NCBI GenBank assembly: GCA_028386065.3
Contig: JAKUCV010002884.1
Span: 1 to 64,000, forward strand
Source of the DNA: Turnera subulata
Taxonomy: Eukaryota > Streptophyta > Magnoliopsida > Malpighiales > Passifloraceae
DNA: 64,000 bases
Reading direction: 5' to 3'
Numbering within the stretch: the stretch's first letter is position 1; each line of letters starts with the position of its first letter. The notes under the pieces were generated by a model, which had not been told where the DNA came from, did not search any database, and worked only from the letters and a program-made list of their open reading frames with translations. Below are positions 8,906 through 21,497 of the stretch, piece by piece. Both the position numbers and the translations under genes were made by a program.

Positions 8906-9736
8906 TAAAACGCCCCGACCCCTATTTACCGTACACAGTAAACACGTGCTGGAACTGTAACGACCCAACCAATCAAACCCAGCATATAGTGTATAAAACA
9001 TAAACTCTGGCTCAACAACCCAAAATATAAACAACAGTATGGCCCTACGGCCCAACATAAAAACATATCACCCGAACCCGGGATCATCTATAACATCAAA
9101 ATCGGCCCAATGGCCCAACAAAACAATAAATTGCGCAGCGGAAGACTTATAAAACTCACAAAGTCACAGTATGCGATACTAATGCAAACTATGGATCCGA
9201 GTCCTGTCCAAGGGATAACGCCGCAGCCTGTCTGGAATGCCACATACCTGAACCACAAATAACTCATCCTACGGGATGAAAGCCCGCAGGTGAGGGGTGA
9301 GTCCGAAGTGCTCACCGACGAAGGATAAACAGAGACATGCAGGCAACTATAATACTTCAAGAGGAAATATAGACAATAGTCTCATCCATACCAAAGACAA
9401 TACTGTACAAGACAGGCCAAAGTCAAAGACTCGTCCCAAACATACCCAGATTTTATTATTATTCCAATTTTATCTTTCCGGCCCCCGTCACGGATAAGCT
9501 AAGGTCGTACCAGGCTATCAACCTGTTTATGGTGCCAGATCAAAAAGAACCCGGGATCAACATCCCAATATCAAATCTCAGGGATCAACATCCCAATATC
9601 AATCTCAGGGATCAACATCCCAATCACAATCTTAGAGGGATCAACATCCCAATCACAATCTCAGGGATCAACATCCCAATCACAATCTCAGGGATCAACA
9701 TCCCAATCAAACCGGCATCAACAAGCCCATCACAAG
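8906..9736 (-). repeat. Element A right (5') LTR, first part
   Basis: Matches 2793-3650 of the left LTR. The terminal TG has become TA here. It is cut at its minisatellite by element B and continues at 18607. Confidence 0.9.
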
Positions 9737-12700
9737 TGTGGAAGCCCGTACCCCAATTAAATAAAAATATGATAATTAAAGGAAAAAGAGTTACCAAAAT
9801 ACTCTTGAAACTCGGGGTACAAAAACCGATGCTTCGGCATACAAACATTTTCCATGAAAATGTATTAACAACGAGATGTCATAAAAATAAACGAGATCAA
9901 CCGGCTTAACAAATAATAAGCCATCACGGCATCACGCCGACATAATATCACAAATCAACTCCGGCTAACTGCCGATATAAAGATAAAGTATTTATGACAT
10001 CTCGAGTTATTTCACATGCAGCGGAAGATGAAAGTAAATATAATACTCAAGATAGAAAATATCATGCATATGGCCCTATGGATCCCACCAAGAGATAATG
10101 CACAACTACCTGCTGAAGTGACTGCGTCTGATCTCCGAGTCGAAGGTATAAGTGAGTCTGCACGCTAACTAAAGTCTGAAAAACAACGGTGGCGATTATG
10201 TGAGTCGCCTACTCAGTGAACATTAAAAGTCTAAATATACATGAAAGTGAAGTCATGCTCGTAGGGTGAGTAGCTCACGAGCACAAGTACAGCATACAAG
10301 CAAATCAGAATCACACACCATCACATAAATGTTTTATTGTATTATAGCTCGTATTGTTTGAGCTCAATGCGTTATCTTATTGTTATCATTATTATTATTT
10401 TTATTATTATGGGCCCTCTACTGTGAGTCAAGTCTCGGTAGCGCATCTGATCAGATCAGGGTGTGAAACCCAAATGTCGAACCTCAGAAGGGGTAGATTC
10501 TGAGGCCAAAAACCACTGATAAATCTCAAGTGGCCGCTAGCTACCTGAGGGTGCACTCAGACACACCTAACCGGTGCAAGTCTTCCAGGGGTGCACCTAC
10601 ATCCCCTGGGCATGCTAAACAGCATAATGTGACCCGAGGTACCCAACCCTCCTCGGGGCTACCAACCGACACCACAGTAGAATTTAGTATTTTATTCTTA
10701 ATTAAACCTTTATATTTCTGTTTGAAGTACATTATGTCTTTCAGGGAAGTGTGTATGTGCCCCTGTATCATCTGGGCCTTCGGCCCATAACCACATATTA
10801 TCACAAAAGTGTATTACATGTTATATAACAGTTTTTCATGTAGAATTTAGACATGTGAGATCAATCAGCCATATAATTCCAATCATCGCATGTAGCAAAC
10901 AAGGCAAGTAAACAAACAAACCACACCAACATGCATTCACAAAACATATACAAAAAGACTTGTAATGTCACCTCAAAATGCAGATTATGACTTCTTCTCG
11001 ATCCGAGTCTACAGCTCCCGAGGTATCTCCCGTGCCTGAATACCGGCACAACAATATAATCACTAAACCAATTTTTAGGAAATAAAACGTGTATGTGTGC
11101 TAATGGTATGCTCTAATCGAGTATCTCCCGACCCTAACTATCCAATTATATGATTTCCGAGTCTAAGTCCACAAGGATATTTCCTCACCTATATCTCCAA
11201 CGATTACGGATCTATGGTTCATCGGTTTAAGTTCGTTAACAATTCTCGGGCCTAAGGCCCACTAAATCCTTAATCACAAATTCCGGGCCGTGGGCCCACT
11301 TCCTTAAGTTCATATTTTACCGATTATGAAATTGGGCTTCGAGCCCGTTCTTAATATCCGTGAGTTTAGTTTCCCGTGATTAAGTCCTAAGTCCGTATTT
11401 TAGGTCCAATTAAATATCCTAAGCTTCAAATTGAGGTTATTGGGCCTGGGCTCGGTTTTTCCTAAAACCGTCCTAAAGTCGTTTCCGAGCCCAAGAGTTG
11501 ATCGGCCTAATTTCTCTACGTGTCGGTAATTCTTTCCGGCCACACCCACTCTAACTCTCCGCTCTCGGTAAACCGTAATTCACTAATGTACAAATATAAA
11601 TAAATGTATTTCGTAAATTAAAATTCCAAAATTTAAATACATGGTATAACCAAGACAAAACAAGGATAATACCGTCTACACTCGTAAAACGAGAATTATT
11701 GTCTGCTGGTCAGAACCCGAGCTTCGCCGGAAAATTTCCGAGCCTCGCCGGAACAGTACCCCTTCGCCGGATTCCGGTCAAGTCCTCGCCGGAAAATCAC
11801 CCAAGCAGCCAACAACCAACTCCAACGAATCTGCCACCTTTCAAACAACATCCCAACACGACATTCAACTCGAAACCCAACTCACAGATTATAACCAAAT
11901 AAGAAACAAGTTGTGGTAAAGGATCCTTACCCGGAAAACGCTGCCAACCTGCCGGAAAAACTCCTACAGCTTCACCGGAAGCAACATCCCCACACTGCCA
12001 TCGGTAAACAGTGCCACCAGCAACACGACCCGCCAACCGAGCCCATCGCACACCACCAGCCCGCCGGAAACCCAACAACAACCGCGTACACGCCACCATC
12101 CACGAAGCCAGCCGCCACCAGACACACCACCATCCACCCCACACACACACAACCACCGCCGGAAAACAACACACAAAACCACCCAGACCGAAATCAATTC
12201 AGCACGAACCACAAATCGAAAGGCGAAACAGAGGGGAATCAAGGAAGAGGAATTGTTAGCTTACCTCGTTGAGGGTGCTGCCGTACGCGAGACGGGGCCA
12301 AGCTTGCTCTTGGTTCCTCTCGTTTGTCACGGCCAGGTCGACCTCGAGCTCTCGCCGTTCAACTTGTGGTGCCGGCGGTTCGAAGGGAGGAGGAGAGAAG
12401 AGCAATAGGTGATGGCGGCGGCGGGGTTTGCGAAAGGAAAAAGAGGAGGTGGAATGGTTTGCAGGGAATAGATTTGAGGGAAGAAGGGAAGGAAGAAATG
12501 AGGGAAAGAGAGATAAAAAAGAAGAAAAAGAAAACGGTGGGGGACAAGAGCCGTTGCAGAGGCGGCGGTGGAGAGGCAACGGTAGGGAAGGAGAAAAAGA
12601 AAAGTGAGGGAGAAAAAGAAAGAAGGGGAAAAAGAAGGAGAAGGCAGCTGGGGTTAGGGCTTGACCCGCCAGCCGACGACGCGTCGTTGGCTTGGCGCGG

Positions 12701-12958
12701 TCAACCCGCCTCAGTTGACCAGGTCCTTTTTTTTTTTTTTTTTTTTTTTTTTAACCCAAAACGACGCAGTTTCAAACCAAAGCTACCTAAACGTCGCGTT
12801 TCATCCCGAAACACGGTTTGGGTCCGACGAAGCTCAAAAATGACATATTACTGCTTAAAATTAATGAATCCAAAGGAAAAATAAATCAAATTTCATTTCC
12901 ATTACCGGAATTCGGGATTTTCTTTATAAATCCTAAAATGGAAAACCGGGGCGTTACA
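9737..12958 (-). repeat. Element B left (3') LTR
   Basis: 3222 bp, nearly identical to 15392-18601 over most of its length. The largest differences are in the purine-rich region (12400-12650) and in the length of a poly-T run (12726-12752). Confidence 0.9.
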
Positions 12959-12990
12959 GTTCGACCCACCTTAAAAAGAATTTCGTCCTC
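12959..12990 (-). other. Element B polypurine tract
   Basis: The minus strand reads TTTTTAAGGTGGGTCGAAC directly before the LTR end. Confidence 0.7.
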
Positions 12991-13106
12991 GAAATTCAAT
13001 CATCAAGTCTGTAGGTCCTACCACGATAAGTTTCTGGTATTCTCCACCAGGTGTCCGAACACATCGCGAGATACCACTTATACCCCTAAGCGGTGTTTCT
13101 CCTGTC

Positions 13107-13114
13107 TATAAAAA
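13107..13114 (+). promoter_or_regulatory. TATA box of ORF-a in element B
   Basis: TATAAAAA begins 41 bp before the ATG at 13148, the same spacing as in element A. Confidence 0.7.
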
Positions 13115-13147
13115 CCGTACCTCTGAGTTGAGAACTCACTCACAACT

Positions 13148-13546
13148 ATGGACTCACCACTAAGATCCCGTACTACCTCTGACTCAGAGGATAACAGTTA
13201 CATCGGCGGTAGGGCTTTCCCGACAAGCTCCGACGAGGAACCTCCCAAGAAGCGGTTCAAGACCAAGATCATCGGTCTAAAGGAGCATATGGTGATTCCC
13301 CCAAGACGGCGAAAGAAGCGTATAAGCAAGGAAGGACCTTCTGGTAACAAGGATGCAAAAGATAGGAAAGGCAAGGCAACAGTTGAGTCCAGCACACCAC
13401 TACAAATAATGAAGCAACTGGACACTTCACTGAAGAAGGTCCACACTGCAGTGATGCAAATTGAACTGGCCTATATGGGACTCTCTTCTCAGGTCGCAAA
13501 TATACAGAAACTTGTAACCGATCTGAAACATCATGTAACTCCGTAG
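13148..13546 (+). CDS. ORF-a of element B, antisense basic protein, 132 aa
   Basis: Homologue of the ORF at 6718-7095. The start MDSPLRSRTTSDSEDNSYIG is identical and the PPKKRFK cluster is kept. The second basic cluster is RRRKKR, and a 7-residue longer linker precedes a diverged C-terminal helix ending KLVTDLKHHVTP. The frame is intact. AATAAA at 13583-13588 follows the stop by about 35 bp. It is antisense to the retroelement RNA, and its function is unknown. Confidence 0.7.
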   Translation: MDSPLRSRTTSDSEDNSYIGGRAFPTSSDEEPPKKRFKTKIIGLKEHMVIPPRRRKKRISKEGPSGNKDAKDRKGKATVESSTPLQIMKQLDTSLKKVHTAVMQIELAYMGLSSQVANIQKLVTDLKHHVTP

Positions 13547-13754
13547 AGTGCTTTTCCTTTGTTGTAAGATGTTTATGAAATCAATAAAATGAGCTTCCTT
13601 CTTAAATCGAAACCCTATTGTTGCGAAATCTCGTGTTAAACAGATTAAAACCAGCAATAAAGGTACGCAATCAACCATAAGAAAATGATAAATGAAGCAA
13701 GACTCGTTTAATAAAGTCAAAACATTAAAAGATTTTAACAAAGCAAGTTTCCAT

Positions 13755-14269
13755 ATTCGGCGCCCTGGATCGATCGTGAACATCCTCGATCCCGTAAACG
13801 TGACGTACACAGTTAACGGTGACGTCTGATAGCCTCGTGAAAAAGATACCCGTTAACTGGCAAGGCGATGATCACGGGAGCATCCTGTGTCCCTCGAAAG
13901 ACACGTTACCCACTTTTCCACAATTGTCCGTATGAGCCAAAAACGTCTATCTCGTCTCGCATCTCTCCACGCTGTCCGAACAGCTGTAAGCTTGTCGCAC
14001 ACGCACTCTACTCGAGGTGTGGTCCACACGATCTAGCCACAATGGTCACGAGTGCATGTGACAAAGATGTAGGAACAAGACTTAAAGAGACCAAATTGAA
14101 GTAGCCCGGGAAATTGAAAATTTAAAGGTAGAGAAGGACTGATAACCTCTGGCATTTATTGCCCGAACAACAAACACATAGCGTGTCGAGGCAATAAATG
14201 AGGTAACGGTAAAATTTCAAAACGCAGACACTTAAAATTCGAACGCAATAAACACGCTCCTCCTAAGGT
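13755..14269 (+). promoter_or_regulatory. Conserved spacer upstream of ORF-b (element B)
   Basis: Nucleotide-level match to 7325-7840 in element A. Coding phase is not maintained between copies, so I read it as a regulatory or RNA region rather than a third gene. Confidence 0.45.
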
Positions 14270-14277
14270 TATAAAAG
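14270..14277 (+). promoter_or_regulatory. TATA box of ORF-b in element B
   Basis: TATAAAAG begins 119 bp upstream of the ATG at 14389. Element A has 118 bp. Confidence 0.6.
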
Positions 14278-14388
14278 ACAGTAGGGTGAGGAGTAAGTCA
14301 TCAAAATCGTTTTATAGCAACCACACGCCCAGACAAGGGATTCTCCAAAACTCAAGAATAACCAAAACACTTACACGCCCAAAACACA

Positions 14389-15072
14389 ATGCCTGCCCCA
14401 TCATCAGTTTTCTTTGTTGAAGGTGCCAACCTTGGCAGAAGGAACCGACTGGCCTACAGCATGGTCAATGAGCGTGCCGAAGAACTACCAAATGAGCTCG
14501 GCAGGATGCCCCGGCTGGTCTTCGTCGACGAGCTCTACTCATCGCGGTTCTTTGTCACACCAATGGAGGAGGTGATCTACCTGGAGGATCACGGAACGTT
14601 GAGGACCTCCTACTACGGATCGGCGAATTTCGTGATGTTCTTCATCTCCGACAGGCTTCAGGAGTTCAACCTGGAGTCCACTTGCCAGACGGTGGAGCAA
14701 GGTGCATAATACCAGCTTGCGATGACGGCCAAAAGCATACCCAGAATGACGCGCTTACCTCCAACTTGGCCCAAGGTACGGCTGCTGGTGTGGAACTGTA
14801 GGGGAGTTGCAAGGCGCGCTCAAGAGTTCACACGTACGCTGAGGGACTTGAAGAACCAGTACAAACCGAATATGGTTCTTCTGACAGAGACGCAATGGCA
14901 ACCTCGGGACGATCACGGTCTCATCCCTCTCCGTTTCCCTCAAGCTAACCGGTTCGAGATCCCTGGCCAGCGTGACAGAGGCGGCATGTGGCTCTCGTGG
15001 AGCGACAGGGTCACAGTCAACATCAACAGCGATCCCAACAGCTTCCGTGTCAACGTTGTTCCGAACCGTTAG
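14389..15072 (+). pseudogene. ORF-b of element B, one nonsense codon
   Basis: Same length and frame as 7962-8645 (227 codons). Codon 107 is TAA where element A has a tyrosine codon, so translation would end after EQGA. Downstream the frame is open, with LLVWNCRGVARR, KPNMVLLTETQW and GGMWLSW retained. With a single lesion in an otherwise conserved frame, the loss is recent. A restart at the ATG at 14722 would give the endonuclease-like half alone, 116 aa. Confidence 0.7.
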
Positions 15073-15377
15073 ATGTATTTTCCATTTTAATAAAATATCA
15101 AAATTGTTGTAATATTTTCCTTTCTTATCAAATATCAAAATCGATGTAATGTTCCTGTTTGTAATGGTATTATTAGTACTATTAATAATATTTATGTTTC
15201 CGTTTAATTATGGCATAATTTCATCCTGTCCTTCAGCATTGTGCATGTCTTGCGGTGGATCCATAATAACGCCTATATGAATGCAACGAAGTCGAAAAAC
15301 GTTTTTTAGAAATTATAAATCTGAAGCAGGCTTATGCACAGGGAAAAATCACTTGAAAACCCAAAGATCTGAAGCCC

Positions 15378-15389
15378 GCTCCGCTACCA
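15378..15389 (-). other. Element B primer-binding site
   Basis: The minus strand reads TGGTAGCGGAGC, two bases inside the right LTR that starts at 15392. Confidence 0.75.
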
Positions 15390-15391
15390 AC

Positions 15392-18300
15392 TGTGGAAGC
15401 CCGTACCCCAATTAAATAAAAATATGATAATTAAATGAAAAAGAGTTACCAAAATACTCTTGAAACCCGGGGTACAAAAACCGATGCTTCGGCATACAAA
15501 CATTTTCCATGAAAATGTATTAACAACGAGATGTCATAAAAATAAACGAGATCAACCGGCTTAACAAATAATAAGCCATCACGGCATCACGCCGACATAA
15601 TATCACAAATCAACTCCGGCTAACTGCCGATATAAAGATAAAATATTTATGACATCTCGAGTTATTTCACATGCAGCGGAAGATGAAAGTAATAATAATA
15701 CTCAAGATAGAAAATATCATGCATATGGCCCTATGGATCCCACCAAGAGATAATGCACAACTACCTGCTGAAGTGACTGCGTCTGATCTCCGAGTCGAAG
15801 GTATAAGTGAGTCTGCACGCTAACTAAAGTCTGAAAAACAACGGTGGCGATTATGTGAGTCGCCTACTCAGTGAACATTAAAAGTCTAAATATACATGAA
15901 AGTGAAGTCATGCTCGTAGGGTGAGTAGCTCACGAGCACAAGTACAGCATACAAGCAAATCAGAATCACACACCATCACATAAATGTTTTATTGTATTAT
16001 AGCTCGTATTGTTTGAGCTCAATGCGTTATCTTATTGTTATCATTATTATTATTTTTATTATTATGGGCCCTCTACTGTGAGTCAAGTCTCGGTAGCGCA
16101 TCTGATCAGATCAGGGTGTGAAACCCAAATGTCGAACCTCAGAAGGGGTAGATTCTGAGGCCAAAAACCACTGATAAATCTCAAGTGGCCGCTAGCTACC
16201 TGAGGGTGCACTCAGACACACCTAACCGGTGCAAGTCTTCCAGGGGTGCACCTACATCCCCTGGGCATGCTAAACAGCATAATGTGACCCGAGGTACCCA
16301 ACCCTCCTCGGGGCTACCAACCGACACCACAGTAGAATTTAGTATTTTATTCTTAATTAAACCTTTATATTTCTGTTTGAAGTACATTATGTCTTTCAGG
16401 GAAGTGTGTATGTGTCCCTGTATCATCCGGGCCTTCGGCCCATAACCACATATTATCACAAAAGTGTATTACATAGTATATAACAGTTTTTCATGTAGAA
16501 TTTAGACATGTGAGTCAATCAAGCATAAAATTCCAATCATCGCATGTAGCAAACAAGGCAAGTAAACAAACAAACCACACCAACATGCATTCACAAAACA
16601 TATACAAAAAGACTTGTAATGTCACCTCAAAAATGTAGCTTATGACTTCTTCCCGATCCGAGTCTACAGCTCCCGAGGTATCTCCCGTGCCTGAATACCG
16701 GCACATAATATAATCACTAAACCAATTTTAGGAATAAAACGTGTATGTATGCTAATGGTATTCTCTAATCGAGTATCTCCCGACCCTAACTATCCAATTA
16801 TAAGATTTCCGGGTCTAAGTCCAAAAGGATATTTTCTCTTCCATAACTCCCACGATTAGGGATCTAAGGTTCATCGGTTTAAGTCAATTAACAAATTCTC
16901 GGGCCTAAAGCCCACTAAATCTTAAATCACAAATTCCGGGCCGAGGGCCCACCTTCTTACGTCCATAATTTTACCGATTATTAAATTGGGCTTCGAGCCC
17001 GTTCTTAACATCCGTGAGTTTAAATTTTCCGTGATTAAGTCCTAAGTCCGTACTTTAAGTCCAATTAAATATCTTAAGCTTCAAATTGAGGTTATTGGGC
17101 TTGGGCTCGGTTTTTCCTAAAACCGCCCTAAAGTCGTTCCCGAGCCCAAGAGTTGATCGGCCTAAATTCTCTACGTGTCGGTAAGTCTTTCCGGCCACAC
17201 CCACTCTAACTCTCCGCTCTCGGTACCGCAATTCTCTTAATGAAAATAAATGTATATTACGGTAAATAATTCAAAAATTCAAGTACACGACAAAACCGAG
17301 ACAAATCATAGATAATTACCTACTAACACTCGTAAAAACGAGAATTATCGTCCGCCGGCAGAACCCGAGTCTTCGCCGGAAAAGTCCCCGAGCCCTCGCC
17401 GGAACAGTAAACCTTCGCCGGATTCCGGCCAACCTCGCCGGAACAGTAACCCGAGATGCTGGAAAACTCAACAAACTGCCAGAGTCGAAACAAATCACAA
17501 CTCACATTCAATCCCCAATCTCCAGACAATAATCATCCATCAACTAAATCAATTGCAGAACATCCAACGAATTGAGGAAGGAGGAAATTGCTCACCTATG
17601 GGTATTGTTCACGCCGGTCTTGTCCACTGCCGAGTTCAGGACCCGTGGAAGACAGCACCCCGGACACGCCCACACGGCCACACCGCGAGCACTGACGACA
17701 CACACCCACAGCCAACGCTCCACCCGACCACCAACCACCACCACTATCACGAACAGCCGCAAAACAACGACACGCAGGACCACCCAGGCCGAAATCAATT
17801 CAACACGAACCCACAAATCGAAAGGGCAAAACAGAGAGGAATCAAGGAAGGAAGGACCTGTTGGCTTACCTCGTTGAGGGTGCAGCCGTACGCGAGACAG
17901 GGCCAGCTTGCTCTTGGTTCCTCTCATTTGTCACGGCCAAGTCGACCTCGAGCTCTAGCCACACAACTCGCGACGGCGGTGGCTCACGAGGACAGGAGCA
18001 AGGGTAAAGATGATGATGGCAGTGACTGTGGCGAGAAGAAAAATGGGGAGGATGGGTTTCTGGTCCAAAAACAAAAGACGAAGAAAGACAGAGATAGGGA
18101 GAGAAAAGAGAGGAGGGGAGATAAGAAAAGAGGAAGAGAAGGTGGGGGACATAGCCGTTGCAGAAGCGGCGGCTGGGTGGAGAGGCAACGGTAGGGAAGG
18201 AAGAAAAAAAAAAGTGGAGGAGAAAAAGAAAGAAGAAAGTGCGGAAGAAAGAAAAGAAAAAGAAAGGAAGGGGAAGGCGTCGCGGGTGGGCTTGACCTAG

Positions 18301-18601
18301 CCAGCCAGACGACGCATCGTCTGGTCTGGCTTGGTCAACCCAACCGGTTGACTTTTTTTTTTTTCCTAAAACTTCAAAACGACGTAGTTTCAATCTAAGA
18401 CTCGACAAGACCCGTGTTTCATCCCGAAACAAATTTTGATATCAACGAAACCCGAAGCATGAGAAATCTCAACTAGAAATTGACATTTCCAAGGAAAAAT
18501 AATTTATTTCCTCGACTAAAACTCGAAAATACTTCAAGGGTAAAATTGGAATAAATTTCCGAAAATTCCGAAAATCAAATTATAAAATCCGGGGCGTTAC
18601 A
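15392..18601 (-). repeat. Element B right (5') LTR
   Basis: 3210 bp. Pairs with 9737-12958; both ends are intact. Confidence 0.9.
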
Positions 18602-18606
18602 ACAAG

Positions 18607-21497
18607 TAACCCAGATCATGGCCACCACAAAACAGTCTCAAACCAGCCGGTCGTACCTCTACTTACCACGTGACAATAAAATCACCATCTCAAATCAACT
18701 TCCAATTTCCATTTTCTTTTTTCCAATTATCCATATCATAATTTATTCTAATTATCCAATCACAACACAGTCCACTGACAACAATCCCAATATCAATAAC
18801 AGTCAAACAATTGTCCAACTTCCTATTAACTCAAGTTATACAATAGATCAATCCGTCAACAGTTTCATAGCGTCAATTACTCATAACCAACATCAATTAC
18901 AACACAGTATCCAATAAACCAATAATAGTCAACACAGCAATTCAATCAAGCAGAACAATATCAAGAATCACACACAGAAACGACATCAACAAATCCGAAT
19001 CATCAAATATCCAACCATAATGTATATCATCACAATTTCCAATACTCATTTTCTCAAGTTGTTCAACTTACCATTACCACAGGTTAACCCACAGACTAAA
19101 CCATCAACATTTCATAACACCAATTATTCACAATTAACAGTTCAACATCATTTACAACACAATATTCACAGAACCGATATCACAGACCAACAACAACAAC
19201 AATAACCATATCAACAGTTCAACCTAACAACAAAACACGCAAAGTATTACAGGCACATATCAAGGGTTATACATCCTCACCTTGGCCGATTACTCAACTC
19301 CGAAGACAATGACCGGTCCCAAGCCGGTTCCACCGGAAACTGCCCGATATCCAAACCTATACAGCAAAACAACATGCTCACATAAATGCACATAATCGGT
19401 ATGCTATGTTGCCATAAATTGTAAATTAAACCCCCCTTGGTTGTACGTCCCGGTTATATTTCATAAGACTATCTTCAGTCGTTTTTAAATTCTTTCCGAA
19501 AATAATATATCGTGCGTATATCCGAGTATTACTTCGGTATTTAATACTTTAATTAAATCTCTTTTCAAAATATTTTTATGAAGTTATTTATCATTTTCCA
19601 AAAATTATAATCATCATAAAATACCTTTCTTTTTCTAGAAAGACATGTATTTTTATTTATATTTCCAAAATTATTATGTAAAATAATTATAATTCTCCAA
19701 AAATATAATTACCATAACATATTTTCCTGAAAATATATTGTATGCTTATACTCCCAAAATATTTATAGTACATATACCCCTTCCTAAAATATTTTTATAT
19801 TTATATAACTCAACTTATATTTTTTTTCCATAAGGTATTTACCATCATTAATTTTTTTGAAGATAATCATATATATATATGTTTATATATATTTTCCAGA
19901 AATATATTCCCATATACAATTATCATTATTATGTATATATTCTTTTTGAAAGTATCCATAGTATATATCTTTTTTCTAAAAGGTAACTATCATAACATAT
20001 ATCAAAGGTATTTACCGTTTATTATTTTCTGGTAAAACATTTACATAGTATATGTCCTTAAGAGAATTTACCATAATTTAATAATTATGGTATAATCATC
20101 ATACGGAAGCAATTATTTCTTTTATTCCACAAAATATAACCATCTACTATGTATTCATTTATTTTTTTTCAGAAGGTATAATCCATATTATGTGTATTTT
20201 TTCAGATTTTATTTTCCAATTTTTATCACATTATTATTAATTATCCCGGGCTGGGCCTTCATTCCTACTATTGGACCATGAGTAGCCCCATGGTTTGGTC
20301 CAGAGAGACATCCAAGCGGCCTAGGCGCAGTCCTAGGCCCAGACCACCAACTCAGCCCAAGTACTCAAACTAACCCTAAAGCCTGACCCGTTTGAGGGTC
20401 GGGTCGCTTACCTCAACCCGGCGCTTCAGGGGTCAGAAGCAGCAGCAGCGGCGCGATGTCGAGATGGCGGTAGGACGATCGGCGAGAGACAACGGCCGGT
20501 GCAATGAGAGGCGCGCGGAAAGGAGAGCACGGCTGCGGTGGTCGTTGCGAGCAGAGGAGAGGCAACCCCGGGGTGGTTCGCCGTGCGTGTGGAGGATGGC
20601 GACGGCCTGCAGCAATGGCAAGCGGCGCGACGAGGAAGGCGGCTCCGCTCGGCGAGGCAGCGGCAGAACGAAGCTGCAGGTGCGCTGATGGCAGGTCGCG
20701 ACTGTCTTCTCGATCCGGTGCTACACGGTGAAGGCGCGACGAGGAAGAAGAGTTGTTGGTGGCGTGTAAGTGAGGCGGCAGCAGGTGGTTGTGTCGGGTG
20801 GTCTCGATCACGGGAGAAGAGGAAGGACGAGGGTGGCTGGACTCGGATGGCTGCAGGTCTGTGGTGGCGTCGGCTGGTGGTGGAGGTGGTGGATTGGTGG
20901 AGGCTCGGCCAGTGGTCGTGTTTTGTGTTGTTTTTTTTTTATTATTCCGGTTGGTTCTTTTACTTTCTTTTTTTTTTTTGCTGGGGAAGAGGAAGCACAA
21001 CTGGTTGGTGTTTTACAGGCAGAAGAAAAGAAATAGGTGTATGTTTTGCAGGTACATGGATATGAGTTGCAGATTGGGTTTGAGCAACGGGAGTAGAAGC
21101 AAAATGATGTGCACTGGGAGCAGGTAGTCACAGGTATCACAGGAGAAAAAAAAAAACGAGCATCTCACGAGCAACACAGTCCATCACAGGTCCACAGTGC
21201 GTGGCGGCTGCATGACTCAATCACGCAGTCGTGTCCAGACCGGACCAGAAAGCAACTGATACTCCCACTTAGTTATTTTCCGGTGTGATTTTTCTGAGGA
21301 TTCAGGGACCCGAAAAATACCAACTTTGGTCCGAAAAATCCACGAAAAAATCTCGAGCGTGGGAAAAGACTCAGTTTCGAAAAATGACGCCCGATTTACC
21401 ATGAATTAATTACCCAAGATTAATTCATTCGGTAAATCACTGTATAACGACTTTTACAGTCCCGGTAAAAATCCAAATTTTTACCCAGGCTGTTACA
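18607..21497 (-). repeat. Element A right (5') LTR, second part
   Basis: Continues the LTR from 9736 after element B and its ACAAG duplication. Ends GGCTGTTACA, followed by target duplication ATATT. Confidence 0.9.

Larger units (their letters stand above)
9737..18601 (-). mobile_element. Element B: complete non-autonomous LTR retrotransposon nested in A
   Basis: LTRs are 9737-12958 (3222 bp) and 15392-18601 (3210 bp), starting TGTGGAAGCCCGTACCCC and ending GGGGCGTTACA. The target duplication ACAAG is at 9732-9736 and 18602-18606. A PBS (minus, 15389-15378) and a polypurine tract (minus strand AAGGTGGGTCGAAC next to 12958) show minus orientation. LTR sequence is largely different from A and C apart from the ends and a few blocks. 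The 2433 bp interior has no gag-pol but carries the same two antisense ORFs as A. The LTR pair is very similar, so this is a fairly recent insertion, younger than A by nesting. Confidence 0.92.
2793..21497 (-). mobile_element. Element A: complete non-autonomous Tekay-like LTR retrotransposon
   Basis: The left LTR is 2793-6533 (3741 bp). The right LTR is 8906-9736 plus 18607-21497 (3722 bp), split by element B. Target duplication ATATT stands at 2788-2792 and 21498-21502. LTRs start TGAAACGCCCCGACCC (TAAAACG in the right copy) and end GGCTRTTACA. A PBS (minus strand, 8902-8891) adjoins the right LTR and a polypurine tract (minus strand AAGGGGGGTAGAA) adjoins the left, so the element's RNA reads on the minus strand. 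The 2372 bp interior (6534-8905) has no gag, protease, RT or integrase. It holds two plus-strand ORFs instead. LTR ends, PBS and PPT match element C, which has Tekay-type gag-pol, so A was probably mobilised in trans by such elements. Confidence 0.9.
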
